Shown piece by piece: positions 26,669 to 35,514 of a stretch of 64,000 nucleotides of DNA. The position numbers and the translations under genes are program-made. The DNA comes from Haladaptatus halobius (GTDB lineage Archaea > Halobacteriota > Halobacteria > Halobacteriales > Haladaptataceae), in assembly GCF_020618475.1 (NCBI RefSeq), contig NZ_CP085342.1, positions 62,001-126,000 on the forward strand, in the 5' to 3' direction. Each line of letters opens with the position of its first letter. Positions within the stretch are counted from its first letter, which is position 1. The notes beneath the pieces were generated by a model that had not been told where the DNA came from, made no database searches, and was given only the letters and a program-made list of their open reading frames with translations.

Positions 26669-27667
26669 ATGAGCCAAGGTTCCATGAATAGAATATACTT
26701 ACAATTCCAGCAAGCAGAACCGAATAAGACAGCAAACAGTACTGAGACTGCAACCCAAGCAACTGAAGCAGTGCTAAATCCGCAACTTGGCCCAGTTGGG
26801 AAGGTATTACGTGATCTTGGTATCCCATTTCCCGAGGCGCTTGGGGCACTAATCACATTTGCTGGCACAGTAGTGGGCCTCTATATGATTGGACAGTTGA
26901 TTGTTCTCCCATTTATTGATCGAGTACTTGATCGTCGTGGGCTTGATCAACACGCTCAACGACCCCTCAAACGCCTTTCAAAAGGGTTATTACTGTTGAT
27001 TATTATCGCAATTGCATTTGGGTTCGCAGGGTATGGGAACCTTTTGACTTCCTTAGCAACGATTGGAGCTGCGGCAACGCTTGCAATCGGCTTTGCACTC
27101 CAAGAAACAATTAAGAATTTTGTTTCGGGGATTTTCATCTATACTGATCGGCCGTTTCGAATTGGAGAGTGGATTGAGTGGAGTAGCTATGCAGGTATTG
27201 TCGAGGATATCGGCCTTCGTGTAACCCGTGTTCGTACTTTTGATAATGAGTTACTTCCTGTACCGAATTCTGTTCTCACGAGTGATGTCATCAAAAATCC
27301 GATGGCAAAGGAGCAACTTCGAATTACCTTTGAATTCGGGATTGGCTATGAAGATGACATTCAACAAGCGACAGATATCCTTTACCAAGAAGCAAAAAAC
27401 CACTCTGAAATTCTGGACTCACCCGAACCTACTATCCGAATGAGTGAGAATGCTCTTGCAGACTCGTATGTCGGTCTTGTTTCTCGAATCTGGATCAGTA
27501 ATCCAAATCGGGCGAAATTTTTGCGTATTCGAAGCGAATACGTCTCTCGTGTCAAAGCTCGCTTTGACGAAAATGAGATTGATATCCCATATCCACAGCG
27601 AGAACTCTCTGGGGAATTTTCTATATTAGAAGATAGAGAAAAAATCGAACCAACTCAATCTGATTAA
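26669..27667 (+). CDS. small mechanosensitive ion channel (MscS family), second copy
   Basis: Paralogue of the channel at 22.6 kb. The N-terminal about 45 residues are polar and Gln/Thr rich. Helices follow, the last being the pore helix with LLTSLATIGAAATLAIGFAL. Then ETIKNFVSGIFIYTDRPFRIGEWIE and VEDIGLRVTRVRTFDNELL. The C-terminal vestibule segments (GIGYEDDIQQA, LADSYVGLVSRIWI) line up with those of the first copy. Single-gene unit. Confidence 0.9.
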   Translation: MSQGSMNRIYLQFQQAEPNKTANSTETATQATEAVLNPQLGPVGKVLRDLGIPFPEALGALITFAGTVVGLYMIGQLIVLPFIDRVLDRRGLDQHAQRPLKRLSKGLLLLIIIAIAFGFAGYGNLLTSLATIGAAATLAIGFALQETIKNFVSGIFIYTDRPFRIGEWIEWSSYAGIVEDIGLRVTRVRTFDNELLPVPNSVLTSDVIKNPMAKEQLRITFEFGIGYEDDIQQATDILYQEAKNHSEILDSPEPTIRMSENALADSYVGLVSRIWISNPNRAKFLRIRSEYVSRVKARFDENEIDIPYPQRELSGEFSILEDREKIEPTQSD

Positions 27668-28261
27668 CTGTTAATATGCTTCCGACATTTCGAACGATCC
27701 AACCTCGATCATTACTTGATAGAACCGTATGAGCCTAAGTGCAGTGTACACACTAGCAGCCTACCGATCTGCTTCTAGGTCGATTATACTGGTAGCAGCC
27801 ACGAGGTCATCATGTTCGGATAGACGGTCGTACATCTCTTCTCGGTCGCAGCGCTTGAAGAAGTTAACGAGCGTCGGGTTGCTCAATGCCTTGTGGTCGA
27901 ATCTCCGATAAAATTTCTTGGCGTATGGCTGCTATGAGCGATCGCACACGGATATTCACCCTCGATATAAGATAGTTAATAATTCGTCACCGACATTCAT
28001 ATTTCGGATCACCGTATTTCTTACTCTGAGAATTTTTGAAACCTAGAATAGTCGACAAAGTGTCTGCAGGGACGTTACGAGAGCGTTTCTAACGTTTCAC
28101 AGACACTCTTTCGGAACCAGTCAGATCGTTGCTCCGTTTCTTCTGCTCCATGTTGATTCTATACGTACAGAGACTCGAAGTGATAGAACTAAATCAGTCT
28201 AAAATGATATGAAAGCGATAGATTTATAGATAGAAGATGTGATAAATAGTATTAGTAAACC
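27668..28261. other. intergenic with coding remnant
   Basis: Minus-strand positions 27761-27931 form an open frame of 56 codons without a start (PYAKKFYRRFDHKALSNPTL onward, ending IDLEADR), bounded by stops on both sides. It reads like real protein, but I do not recognise it; it may be a transposase tail. The rest is AT-rich. Confidence 0.35.
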
Positions 28262-28591
28262 ATGCCAGACACCCTCATCACACGCATCCGGGATCTTCGT
28301 GAAGCACAGCCAACGCAATACGGCTTGCTCTCTGCTCATCATCAGGAGGCTCAGCAGGCACTCGAAGCATGCCAGCGCAACTATCCGTGTGTGAGCCAAC
28401 TCTATGAGATACTCGACGAGCCAGCGCTCGATCGGCGTATGCTCGGGAATATCCTCTCACTGCTCGTCCAATTCGGCATTCTCGGTGTGTATAGCGAGCG
28501 AAATAACAGTAATCGGTATGATTTGACCCAATATGACCAAGCGGCAATGCAGGAACTAGCACACGTCCTCAAAACGGATATCGATCGCTAG
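28262..28591 (+). CDS. small winged-helix-like protein, copy A
   Basis: A 109-residue protein: an N-terminal helical region (MPDTLITRIRDLREAQPTQY), a Cys-containing middle (EACQRNYPCVSQLYE) and a C-terminal winged-helix-like part (LDRRMLGNILSLLVQFGILG, then SNRYDL) similar in pattern to the DNA-binding domain of Orc1/Cdc6 proteins. A near copy lies at 61549, and the identity extends a dozen bases upstream of the ATG. Function unknown; DNA binding is inferred from the pattern only. Confidence 0.65.
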   Translation: MPDTLITRIRDLREAQPTQYGLLSAHHQEAQQALEACQRNYPCVSQLYEILDEPALDRRMLGNILSLLVQFGILGVYSERNNSNRYDLTQYDQAAMQELAHVLKTDIDR

Positions 28592-28688
28592 CCGTGTTCT
28601 GCTGTCTCGATTCCGTTGGCAGTACTACTGATACCTGGATCTGTGGTCGAGTATTAAATCCTTAATATTGACTAGTGAAAATAGTATA

Positions 28689-29972
28689 TTAGTCAAGTGA
28701 GAACCACCGCGTTGTATAGCCAGTCTGGCGAAGAGACCACCGTTGTTCAGGGCCAGACGTGCCAATGCGGAGTTCGATTACGGCATCAAAGTCTGCTTCA
28801 AGTTCCTGAATCCACGGCACATTTCGATCACCTGGGAGAAGATAATAGCCAACTGCACCCACAGCGCTCACAGCGTGCTGGAGTGGCTGTAAAAACGTGG
28901 CAACGTCAGTGTCAGCATCATCAATGATCGGGCGAAGCGAATCAATGTAGAGCCGGAGATCAGCCACAGCAGGATCAGCTATGTCATGCTCGTATTTTGC
29001 GAGTGACTGAATCAGTGTCGTGCGAAGGTCGGACAGTTCCCCTGTAACCTGAGTAATCTGGGTATTTTGGGTTTGGTGCTCTGATGGAAACTCACGTACT
29101 CCCGCCGATCTCACTGGTATTTGATAATCAAGAATCTCACCAGTACCTAGAGTGGGCTGTACTGGTGTTGCAGACTGTTGGAGAGCCGCTGGCGAACGGT
29201 CAAGTAGCGTATACAAATCATGTTGGGTTGGCTTAGGATCTCCAACAAGGAATGATCGTGCAGTGGCGAAGACGTCATCAGGGACATCTCCAACCACGAG
29301 GACGTTCCCACCCTCTTGTTTCAGCTGGGCTAGTTCGGACTGCATTGTGATCGTCCCATCGCTTGAAACTGTGACGAAATAACCCTGAAACGCGAACGAG
29401 ACATAGCCACCAGGTCGCGATGTTCCATCGAGTTTCGGGCCAAACAAGTTAGTGAGCACGTCCGGATTGATGCGATCCGACAACCGTTCTCGTAACGCAC
29501 GTGGTTCAACCCCGACTTCATCGGCAATCGCGAGGACAACTGCCGTCCCTACGTCCTCGGCTGGGGCATACTCATAAGCGACTCCATCTGTGTCAGACAG
29601 TGCTTCAGCAGAGAATACAGCAGATGAGGCGGCGTCTGTGCCGATCTCAGGAATGACGGGTTGGTTCGTGATACGAATCTCACCCGTTTGTCGCACGCGG
29701 ACAGCATGGTCATACCATGAAAACACGATCTCAGTGAGCGAGTGGTGTGGCCGGTGAGTCTCCACTGAGAAAGAGTGAAAGACATTATTGAGTGCGTCTG
29801 GGTCGATGACATCGTAGAGAGGTGGAATTTCACGCAGATCGTTCTCAACAACAGTTGCCATCGCCTCACTTATCCGCATACTCAGCGTCTCATGGCCGTT
29901 TTCGTCGACAGAGACCTGATAGCAGTGGTCGGGGTGAAAGAGGTTTTGAGGCTGGTACTGCTCACTGGTCAT
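28689..29972 (-). CDS. double HalOD1-domain signalling protein
   Basis: Cytoplasmic protein of about 427 residues. Two HalOD1 output domains: the first contains IPPLYDVIDPDALNNVF and the beta hairpin EIVFSWYDHAVRV; the second contains LRERLSDRINPDVLTNLF and YVSFAFQGYFVTVSS. A linker follows, then a helical C-terminal region (LSDLRTTLIQSLAKYEHDIA) and a last beta part. I chose the ATG giving MTSEQYQPQNLF; the frame is open to 30029, adding 19 residues. No kinase or receiver domain is present, so it probably works with a separate sensor. Confidence 0.75.
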   Translation of the reverse strand: MTSEQYQPQNLFHPDHCYQVSVDENGHETLSMRISEAMATVVENDLREIPPLYDVIDPDALNNVFHSFSVETHRPHHSLTEIVFSWYDHAVRVRQTGEIRITNQPVIPEIGTDAASSAVFSAEALSDTDGVAYEYAPAEDVGTAVVLAIADEVGVEPRALRERLSDRINPDVLTNLFGPKLDGTSRPGGYVSFAFQGYFVTVSSDGTITMQSELAQLKQEGGNVLVVGDVPDDVFATARSFLVGDPKPTQHDLYTLLDRSPAALQQSATPVQPTLGTGEILDYQIPVRSAGVREFPSEHQTQNTQITQVTGELSDLRTTLIQSLAKYEHDIADPAVADLRLYIDSLRPIIDDADTDVATFLQPLQHAVSAVGAVGYYLLPGDRNVPWIQELEADFDAVIELRIGTSGPEQRWSLRQTGYTTRWFSLD

Positions 29973-30265
29973 TGGTGTACCCCTTTCGCCTTCGAGGCGT
30001 AAAAACTCCATTGGTACGTGTGTCCACATACGGCGTAGAGAGCAGAGAAATGATCGCAGTAGCTATTTTGACCAATTATTCCATATAAAACACTATAAGA
30101 TCAGATAGATGTTAATTTGTAGCGTTTGAACATCTGGTTAGAGAGACTAAGACGATAGCACGACTGTGGATATCTACCGGTGTGGAGTTCAGCGGGACGA
30201 TACTCGTGGATACCCATTGATGGTGTTCCAGCGAGATCCGCTACGCCACGCTGAAGGGAGAGAAA

Positions 30266-30589
30266 ATGCCAGTCCACAAGCATACTACGCACGATATCCC
30301 GATCGACGCACTGTTGAAGGTACTCGCAGTTCCGTGTCGTCGCACAGTGCTCTCATATCTTCAAACGAAGGACACGGACAGTGCCACACTCGACGAGCTG
30401 GCTGACCACGTTCACAACAACGTGGAGTCGATCACATCACGCCACCAGGCACAGATTGTCCTGGTACATCAGCATCTCCCGGCTCTCGCTGATCACCGCC
30501 TCATCGAGTATGATACGCGGAGTCAGACAATTCGGTATCGAGGGAGCACGGCGAGTGAAGCCTTCCTCAAGGTGATTCAAGAGGAGTAA
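30266..30589 (+). CDS. DUF7344-type winged-helix protein
   Basis: A 107-residue haloarchaeal DNA-binding-like protein: PCRRTVLSYLQTKDTDSATL with DELADHV (helix-turn-helix), VLVHQHLPALADHRLIEYD (third helix and wing) and TIRYRG. This layout is the DUF7344 pattern as I know it. GGGAG lies before the ATG. The stop is followed by a 34-base sequence also found after the related gene at 50556, and then by a decayed second copy. Confidence 0.75.
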   Translation: MPVHKHTTHDIPIDALLKVLAVPCRRTVLSYLQTKDTDSATLDELADHVHNNVESITSRHQAQIVLVHQHLPALADHRLIEYDTRSQTIRYRGSTASEAFLKVIQEE

Positions 30590-30611
30590 AGTACCTCGTA
30601 TTGGTACACAA
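30578..30611 (+). repeat. 34-bp dispersed repeat, copy 1
   Basis: Starts in the last codons of the DUF7344 gene and runs past its stop; 31 of 34 bases match 50937-50970. The core GAGGAGTAAAGTACCTC is close to palindromic. Confidence 0.7.
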
Positions 30612-30629
30612 ACATGAAATCCGGTTAAA

Positions 30630-30738
30630 GCACTCTTGAAGGTACCGTTGGCCTCTGTCGCCGTATGGTTCTATTTGTTTCTCGACAGAGGATACAACTG
30701 TTGCGCCGTTAGACGGGCTGGCCGATCACGTGCATTAA
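30630..30738 (+). pseudogene. decayed DUF7344 copy
   Basis: ALLKVPLASV, then after a frame change EDTTVAPLDGLADHVH and a stop, line up with ALLKVLAVPC and KDTDSATLDELADHVH of the intact gene just upstream. The C-terminal half is gone. This is a tandem duplicate in decay. Confidence 0.6.
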
Positions 30739-30781
30739 GTTATGGATGCGGTCATAACTCTCAATTTCACAAGGTTTAGAT

Positions 30782-31186
30782 TCACACAGCAAGAACCGGT
30801 TGCTCAGCCGTCCGAAGCACTGTTTCAGTGATACTCCCATGTAAGAATCGATCTACACTTTTCCGACCATGTGTGGCCATGATAATCAGATCAATATCTT
30901 GGTCATTGGCATAACTTACAATTTCATCAGCAGGATTGCCATCACGTACCGCTGTTGTCGCAGCAATTCCCTGCGATGATGCCGCTGCCTCCGTCTCATC
31001 TAGGATCTGTTCACCGCTGAGTGTTTCTCGCTCAAACTCCTCCCCACTCGTACTGTAAAATCGAGTATCAATGACGTATAAGACGTAGAACGACGCATTG
31101 TAGACCTGGGCGTGTGAGATTGCATGCTCGAGTGCTTGTGTCGCTATCTCACTCCCATCAGTTGGAAAGAGCACTGCGTCGTACAT
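30782..31186 (-). CDS. universal stress protein (UspA family)
   Basis: A 134-residue single-domain protein of the USP fold: MYDAVLFPTDGSEIATQALE at the start (Asp-Gly-Ser turn), IDLIIMATHGRKSVDRFLHG with the ATP-binding G-x2-G-x9-G-type loop partly kept, and SITETVLRTAEQPVLAV at the end. Cytoplasmic, usually dimeric, linked to stress. Stands alone; a second USP is at 60.8 kb. Confidence 0.9.
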   Translation of the reverse strand: MYDAVLFPTDGSEIATQALEHAISHAQVYNASFYVLYVIDTRFYSTSGEEFERETLSGEQILDETEAAASSQGIAATTAVRDGNPADEIVSYANDQDIDLIIMATHGRKSVDRFLHGSITETVLRTAEQPVLAV

Positions 31187-31760
31187 GCTTCAGATATGAG
31201 CCCCAATCACCGTAAGCATGTTGTCCGCATCAATGAGTAGAGATGAGTATAATATCGCGAAGTCGGCCGCTACCTGTTCTACAGGCACAGCTAAAGAATC
31301 GTCCGTTCCAGTAGGTCGATTCAGAGCATACTCTTTTGGCAGTTCAAAGATGTCGGTGTTATCTCAGTTCACGTCCTTGTCCAAACGTGTAAAGACGACA
31401 TGAGTAGCAGATTCTACCTCAGTTGACTAAATTATAGTTAATTTCCCTGGTTTTACTGTACGAATGTTGCGATCATAGTTTTCTATCTGAACTTTTCATT
31501 TAAACCGATTGTGATGTGCCGCTGGGCGGTAGCCACTATTTCGAGTTTCCTCTCTCAATTTTAATGTTATCGCCAGGTTTATCCTGGTTTGTTTGACCAC
31601 AAACGGGTTCATACAGGTGTTTTCTCAGCATACTGATTCAGATATCCTCCTAATCTCTTTCATCGCTTCATCTTTATCACTGGTAATTTTCTTATCTTGA
31701 GGGAAAATATTATTTGAATCGTGTTTTTTGAGAGTTTCTCAGTTAAACCGTTGATCGAAC
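31187..31760. other. intergenic, no supported gene
   Basis: AT-rich. A Ser-rich plus-strand frame near 31218-31403 has no support. Confidence 0.35.
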
Positions 31761-32759
31761 TTAGAGGTTGTCCTCGTTCTCGTCCGGAATCCCTTGTTGA
31801 AGGATGAATGGGCCAAAATCACCTGCAGTGCGCCGTGCTACAGTGGCGATTCGCAGGACATAAACGAGAAGGACTACAAAGGGTACGAATAAGAGTGTGA
31901 CCGTCGCACTGACGAGGAGTATGGGAACTGCTTGTCCAACTGTCGCGTTAAGAAGATTTTCGTAACCTAGTATCATAAAGCCGCTACCTAAGAGCGCAAC
32001 AAAACCGGGATACAATAGTAACCTCGAAAGGTCGGCAAGTTCTTGCTGGACAAACACTGTTTTAAAGTATTGCCGTGCTATATGAAGATCCTCTAAAAGA
32101 GCTTCGATCTCATCAAATGTTTCACTTAGAGGATCCGAAAGAGCATCAGTGTATTCAGCCTGAATACGGCGAGCTGTGTATAGATGTCTTGAATCGTTGT
32201 AATCTAATATCACTGAAACTACTTCAAATGATCCAAACTGGGCATTTGCTAAGGTGGTCGCTGCTTTTTCAGCCTCGGCAGTAGTGTCATCAACGAAATT
32301 TCTTACTGCCTCCTGAAGTTGAGAATTATGCCTCTTATCACAGATTTCCTGCAGTGCAATTGCACGGTCGTGCGTCGCCAAAACAAGGGTACGTAGGAAA
32401 TTCGTGGGATCAATCGGGCTGATAGTAAGGCCAGCATCGTTTTCGACGGTGCGGCGAAAGGATTCGGTTTCCTCTAGCCGATCGCGGAATGTACCGGTTG
32501 ATCCAAATTCTTCTGAGAGGATAAGCTGGTTAATCGCGAGGACGACAGTGATAAATGGAAGCGTACCACCAACGAGTGCACTCAGGAGCGTTGTAACGGA
32601 ACTAATATTTTGAACATTGATAATATTCACCTGTGCGGAAATAGCGCATAAAAAGAAGATGATCCCGGACATGGCCCCTGCTATCCGTAGTCGATCGCCA
32701 TCAAGAACTAGCCATCGGATTAGTCGTGATCCGTTTTTGGGTTCGTCTATTCGGTTCAC
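31761..32759 (-). CDS. conserved haloarchaeal four-helix membrane protein
   Basis: A 332-residue protein: two helices near the N-terminus (IAGAMSGIIFFLCAIS and VGGTLPFITVVLAINQ), a long acidic soluble region (about 90-235, helical), two further helices (YPGFVALLGSGFMILGYE and ILLVSATVTLLFVPFVVLLV) and a short soluble tail. It could be a sensor or scaffold with the loop inside. No family name recognised, but the layout is common in haloarchaeal genomes. Single gene. Confidence 0.65.
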   Translation of the reverse strand: MNRIDEPKNGSRLIRWLVLDGDRLRIAGAMSGIIFFLCAISAQVNIINVQNISSVTTLLSALVGGTLPFITVVLAINQLILSEEFGSTGTFRDRLEETESFRRTVENDAGLTISPIDPTNFLRTLVLATHDRAIALQEICDKRHNSQLQEAVRNFVDDTTAEAEKAATTLANAQFGSFEVVSVILDYNDSRHLYTARRIQAEYTDALSDPLSETFDEIEALLEDLHIARQYFKTVFVQQELADLSRLLLYPGFVALLGSGFMILGYENLLNATVGQAVPILLVSATVTLLFVPFVVLLVYVLRIATVARRTAGDFGPFILQQGIPDENEDNL

Positions 32760-33000
32760 ACGCTTTTTTTGAGTCTACCCGACAAAATAATTGGCGTATG
32801 GGCACTAGAGGTCGATGATTCTCACGTCTATGTTCATAGTGAGGGTGGTTATTACCCTTATGCGAAGGATTTTTTCGATTCGTATATAACCCCAATTCCC
32901 TGATTATAACAAGTAGTAAATCGATTCTACCACCGTATCTGATGTTGGTGGATAGTTGTCAATCCGAGTCGGCCCCCCCAGAAGAGATCACTCGTCACTG
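32760..33000. other. intergenic before TnpB remnant
   Basis: Spacer with short broken open frames. It may hold part of the decayed element whose 3' end follows. Confidence 0.3.
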
Positions 33001-33209
33001 AGAGTGAAATGTGGCTTCACGTGCGATCTCGACGTGAATGCCGCTTACAGCATTCTTTCTCTTGGACTCACCGATATAGGGTGGTTCTTCCTGAACAACC
33101 ACCTACGGTGACTGCGCTCTATATGGTCACCATTGTATCTGCACTGCGTGTCGTCGAACCAGGAAATCCCGTCTTCAGCAAGACTGCAAGACCGAGCAAG
33201 GTAGAGTAG
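33001..33209 (+). pseudogene. TnpB (IS200/IS605, IS1341-type) C-terminal remnant
   Basis: VKCGFTCDLDVNAAYSILSL is the C-terminal zinc-finger/RuvC-III region of TnpB (CGF.CD.DVNAA). After a frame change, VTALYMVTIVSALRVVEPGN matches the usual TnpB tail before a stop. The rest of the protein, including the other catalytic residues, is missing. A dead element with no visible TnpA. Confidence 0.7.
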
Positions 33210-33314
33210 TTTACTAAATAATTTTCTGCAAACAGAGCAAGACTAGCGAGACGAGAAACTTGCTACAGCACCGATCAATATAGTCGATAAACTCAATTTG
33301 GGCACAGAAAAAGA

Positions 33315-34613
33315 TCAGCTAGAGGGGTTTGATCGCTGGTAGTCGATAAACCGCACTTGGACAGTAACCTGGTGATCAGTATTCCGTTCAATTTGTTGTT
33401 GAAGCCGTTCGGCGAGTTGGGGATACTGCTGACCAGCAGGCCGAGCGATGACAACTGTAACAGATTCTTTCTGCCCAAATGGTGGAGGGTCGCTATATGT
33501 CCGAGTAATCTCAATGAGCTCAAGTTGTTGGTATTCAGATTGGGTGAGTACGTCATTAACTTGCGAGTTAGTGGTTTGAACAAACAGGAAATACTGAGCT
33601 GCAACAAAAATTGTTATGACAATAACTACGATGCTCACACCAAGAAAGAGCGTATATCCAGACGTCCGAAGTGGCTGAGAAAGATTTGGTCGGAGACTTG
33701 CAATACCTGAAGGTCGATAGCCGAGAATCAAGAAGGTCACGTAAGCAGACAGGTTTATGAAGAGAATGTTTACGAATAATACGAATAAGGCGCTTAGAGC
33801 AAGGCCTGGCTGAACCCAGACAATTGTCACACCAACAGTTGCAGCTGCTGGCACAAGTGCTGCAGCGACGGCCACGCCAGCGAGTGCTGTTGAAATATCT
33901 GTAGTAAGGGCAAGTGCTCCAGCCGCCCCAGCACCGATCGCAATCAGCAACACAAGTAGATTTGGTGTGCTAAAGCTGTTGATCTGCGTATTATATATGA
34001 CTGCAAGAGAGGTTGGGACAGTAGATGTTACTTTTAGCAGATAACTCGTAATACTAGCACTCACAATCGCCGCTGTTAAACCTAAAATCTGATATTTTAT
34101 GCTATTAGCCAAAACTGTTCGATCACTAATAACAGCACCAATACTTGCAGAGAGTGCTGCTCCGACGAAGGGCGCAATGACCATTGCTCCAGTGATTACA
34201 ATAGCCGATTCAAGAAGGAGACCGGTCGTTGCTACAATTGCGCTTAAGATAGCTAACGAAACGAAGGTTAGCGTATCTGGTTTCAAATCGTGCGCTGATG
34301 ATCGAAGTTCCGCGTGAGAGATCCGTGAAACATCCTCGGATTCTTCCACATAGTCTTTTTCAAGTTCACCAATATTTGGCGTCGTTGCAGTTTCGATGTC
34401 CGTGATGACTGTATACTCACTTTCATCAAGTCCTATATCGCGAAGTTGTGCGAGAATATCTTCAACGGCCTCTGTTGGCAATGGGAAATACAAAACCAGA
34501 TAACCATCTCGTCGCGCCTCTTCAGTAGTCACATATGTGAAATTTTGTTCATCTAAAACTTCGAACACCTGATTCTGATGTTCGTCCGGCACAAGTACTT
34601 GAATAAGCCGCAT
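33315..34613 (-). CDS. DUF389 / TIGR00341-family membrane protein, second copy
   Basis: Paralogue of the protein at 21.2 kb. Start MRLIQVLVPDEHQNQVFEVL, matching the first copy; the frame is open nine codons upstream. ACT-like N-terminal domain, then SRISHAELRSSAHDL, then six to seven helices with ITGAMVIAPFVGAALSASIG and GVAVAAALVPAAATVGVT. The C-terminal soluble region is shorter. Function not known. Single gene on the minus strand. Confidence 0.85.
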   Translation of the reverse strand: MRLIQVLVPDEHQNQVFEVLDEQNFTYVTTEEARRDGYLVLYFPLPTEAVEDILAQLRDIGLDESEYTVITDIETATTPNIGELEKDYVEESEDVSRISHAELRSSAHDLKPDTLTFVSLAILSAIVATTGLLLESAIVITGAMVIAPFVGAALSASIGAVISDRTVLANSIKYQILGLTAAIVSASITSYLLKVTSTVPTSLAVIYNTQINSFSTPNLLVLLIAIGAGAAGALALTTDISTALAGVAVAAALVPAAATVGVTIVWVQPGLALSALFVLFVNILFINLSAYVTFLILGYRPSGIASLRPNLSQPLRTSGYTLFLGVSIVVIVITIFVAAQYFLFVQTTNSQVNDVLTQSEYQQLELIEITRTYSDPPPFGQKESVTVVIARPAGQQYPQLAERLQQQIERNTDHQVTVQVRFIDYQRSNPSS

Positions 34614-34946
34614 CGCTATACCATTGAACGCGGAAAGCAAATGGGTATTTCGATGCTAGGCGAAATTTTGCTACAAAGGAAAGCGGATAGGTGCTAACAC
34701 CATCTCAATAAATAATTGGTTGGGGAATGAGCTCATGTTAATTATGCTCTTTATGCTTCGCACAAATCTTGTTGTTTACTCCATGATTTTCGTTCTACTC
34801 TTTCGAATTTCACCTCAAGAGGCGGTGATTAAATTGGAATTCTGTATTAACCTTGCATGTGTTGTAAAAATACAAATATTAAATACTATATATTCTTTTA
34901 AAAGTTAATAATGAAAATGCTACAAATAATAGTGTAGTAAATCGTA
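34614..34946. other. intergenic, no supported gene
   Basis: AT-rich. A hydrophobic 62-codon plus-strand frame near 34720-34908 is unsupported. Confidence 0.3.
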
Positions 34947-35147
34947 TTAAGCTGTTTCTGTTACGTGATTCCACAGTAAGTGACTAATAAGCATAACGAA
35001 CAGAAAAGAAACAAACATCGTACCCCACGCTACTCCAGAATTCATCGTCCGAATTTTCCATCCAGCATAAAAAGCAACCATTCCACCGCCTAATAACACA
35101 CCTAGAGGAATGACGATAGTCCATTTCTTTCGGTTATTTTCATTCAT
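34947..35147 (-). CDS. two-helix membrane miniprotein, copy A
   Basis: A 66-residue protein with two hydrophobic segments, WTIVIPLGVLLGGGMVAFYA and GTMFVSFLFVMLISHLL, joined by a short loop (GWKIRTMNSGVA). A related protein is at 38902: shared features are the GGGM..FY.GW.IR stretch and the following helix. Both lie just upstream of a CPA2 antiporter gene, here in the divergent direction. Function unknown; an antiporter partner is a guess from position. Confidence 0.6.
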   Translation of the reverse strand: MNENNRKKWTIVIPLGVLLGGGMVAFYAGWKIRTMNSGVAWGTMFVSFLFVMLISHLLWNHVTETA

Positions 35148-35514
35148 AATTGTACCTATTCGATGTCCATAAGCTTCCGACGCTTGTTATCACAAGTCAT
35201 TGTTCGTTGCTGTATATAACTGAGACAAAAACCGATGCTTCCTCATCCTGATGGACCATCGGTCATCAACGTAGTTAACGCCTTTCTCAGACGTATTAGA
35301 TAACAACTTCATCAAAATATTTTTATCAGTTCCTAATTTATCGATGGTTTGTAGACGAGGTAGTACAGTAAGCAAGGTTTATGGTGATAATAATTTAGTT
35401 ATTCAACTCATACAGGCAGTATTACCTGAAGTGTCTTAAAGGAAGTAAGACGCAAATAGTGGCTATGCAATAATATCCCTGCGTTTTTTACTGGTGTGAC
35501 CGTATCTACCTACG
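35148..35514. other. intergenic, divergent promoter region
   Basis: Between the miniprotein and antiporter genes. AT-rich, with short broken frames only. Confidence 0.35.

Noticed and set aside
28262..28591. Orc1/Cdc6 initiator
   Set aside because: Only a winged-helix-like pattern; no AAA+ ATPase domain.
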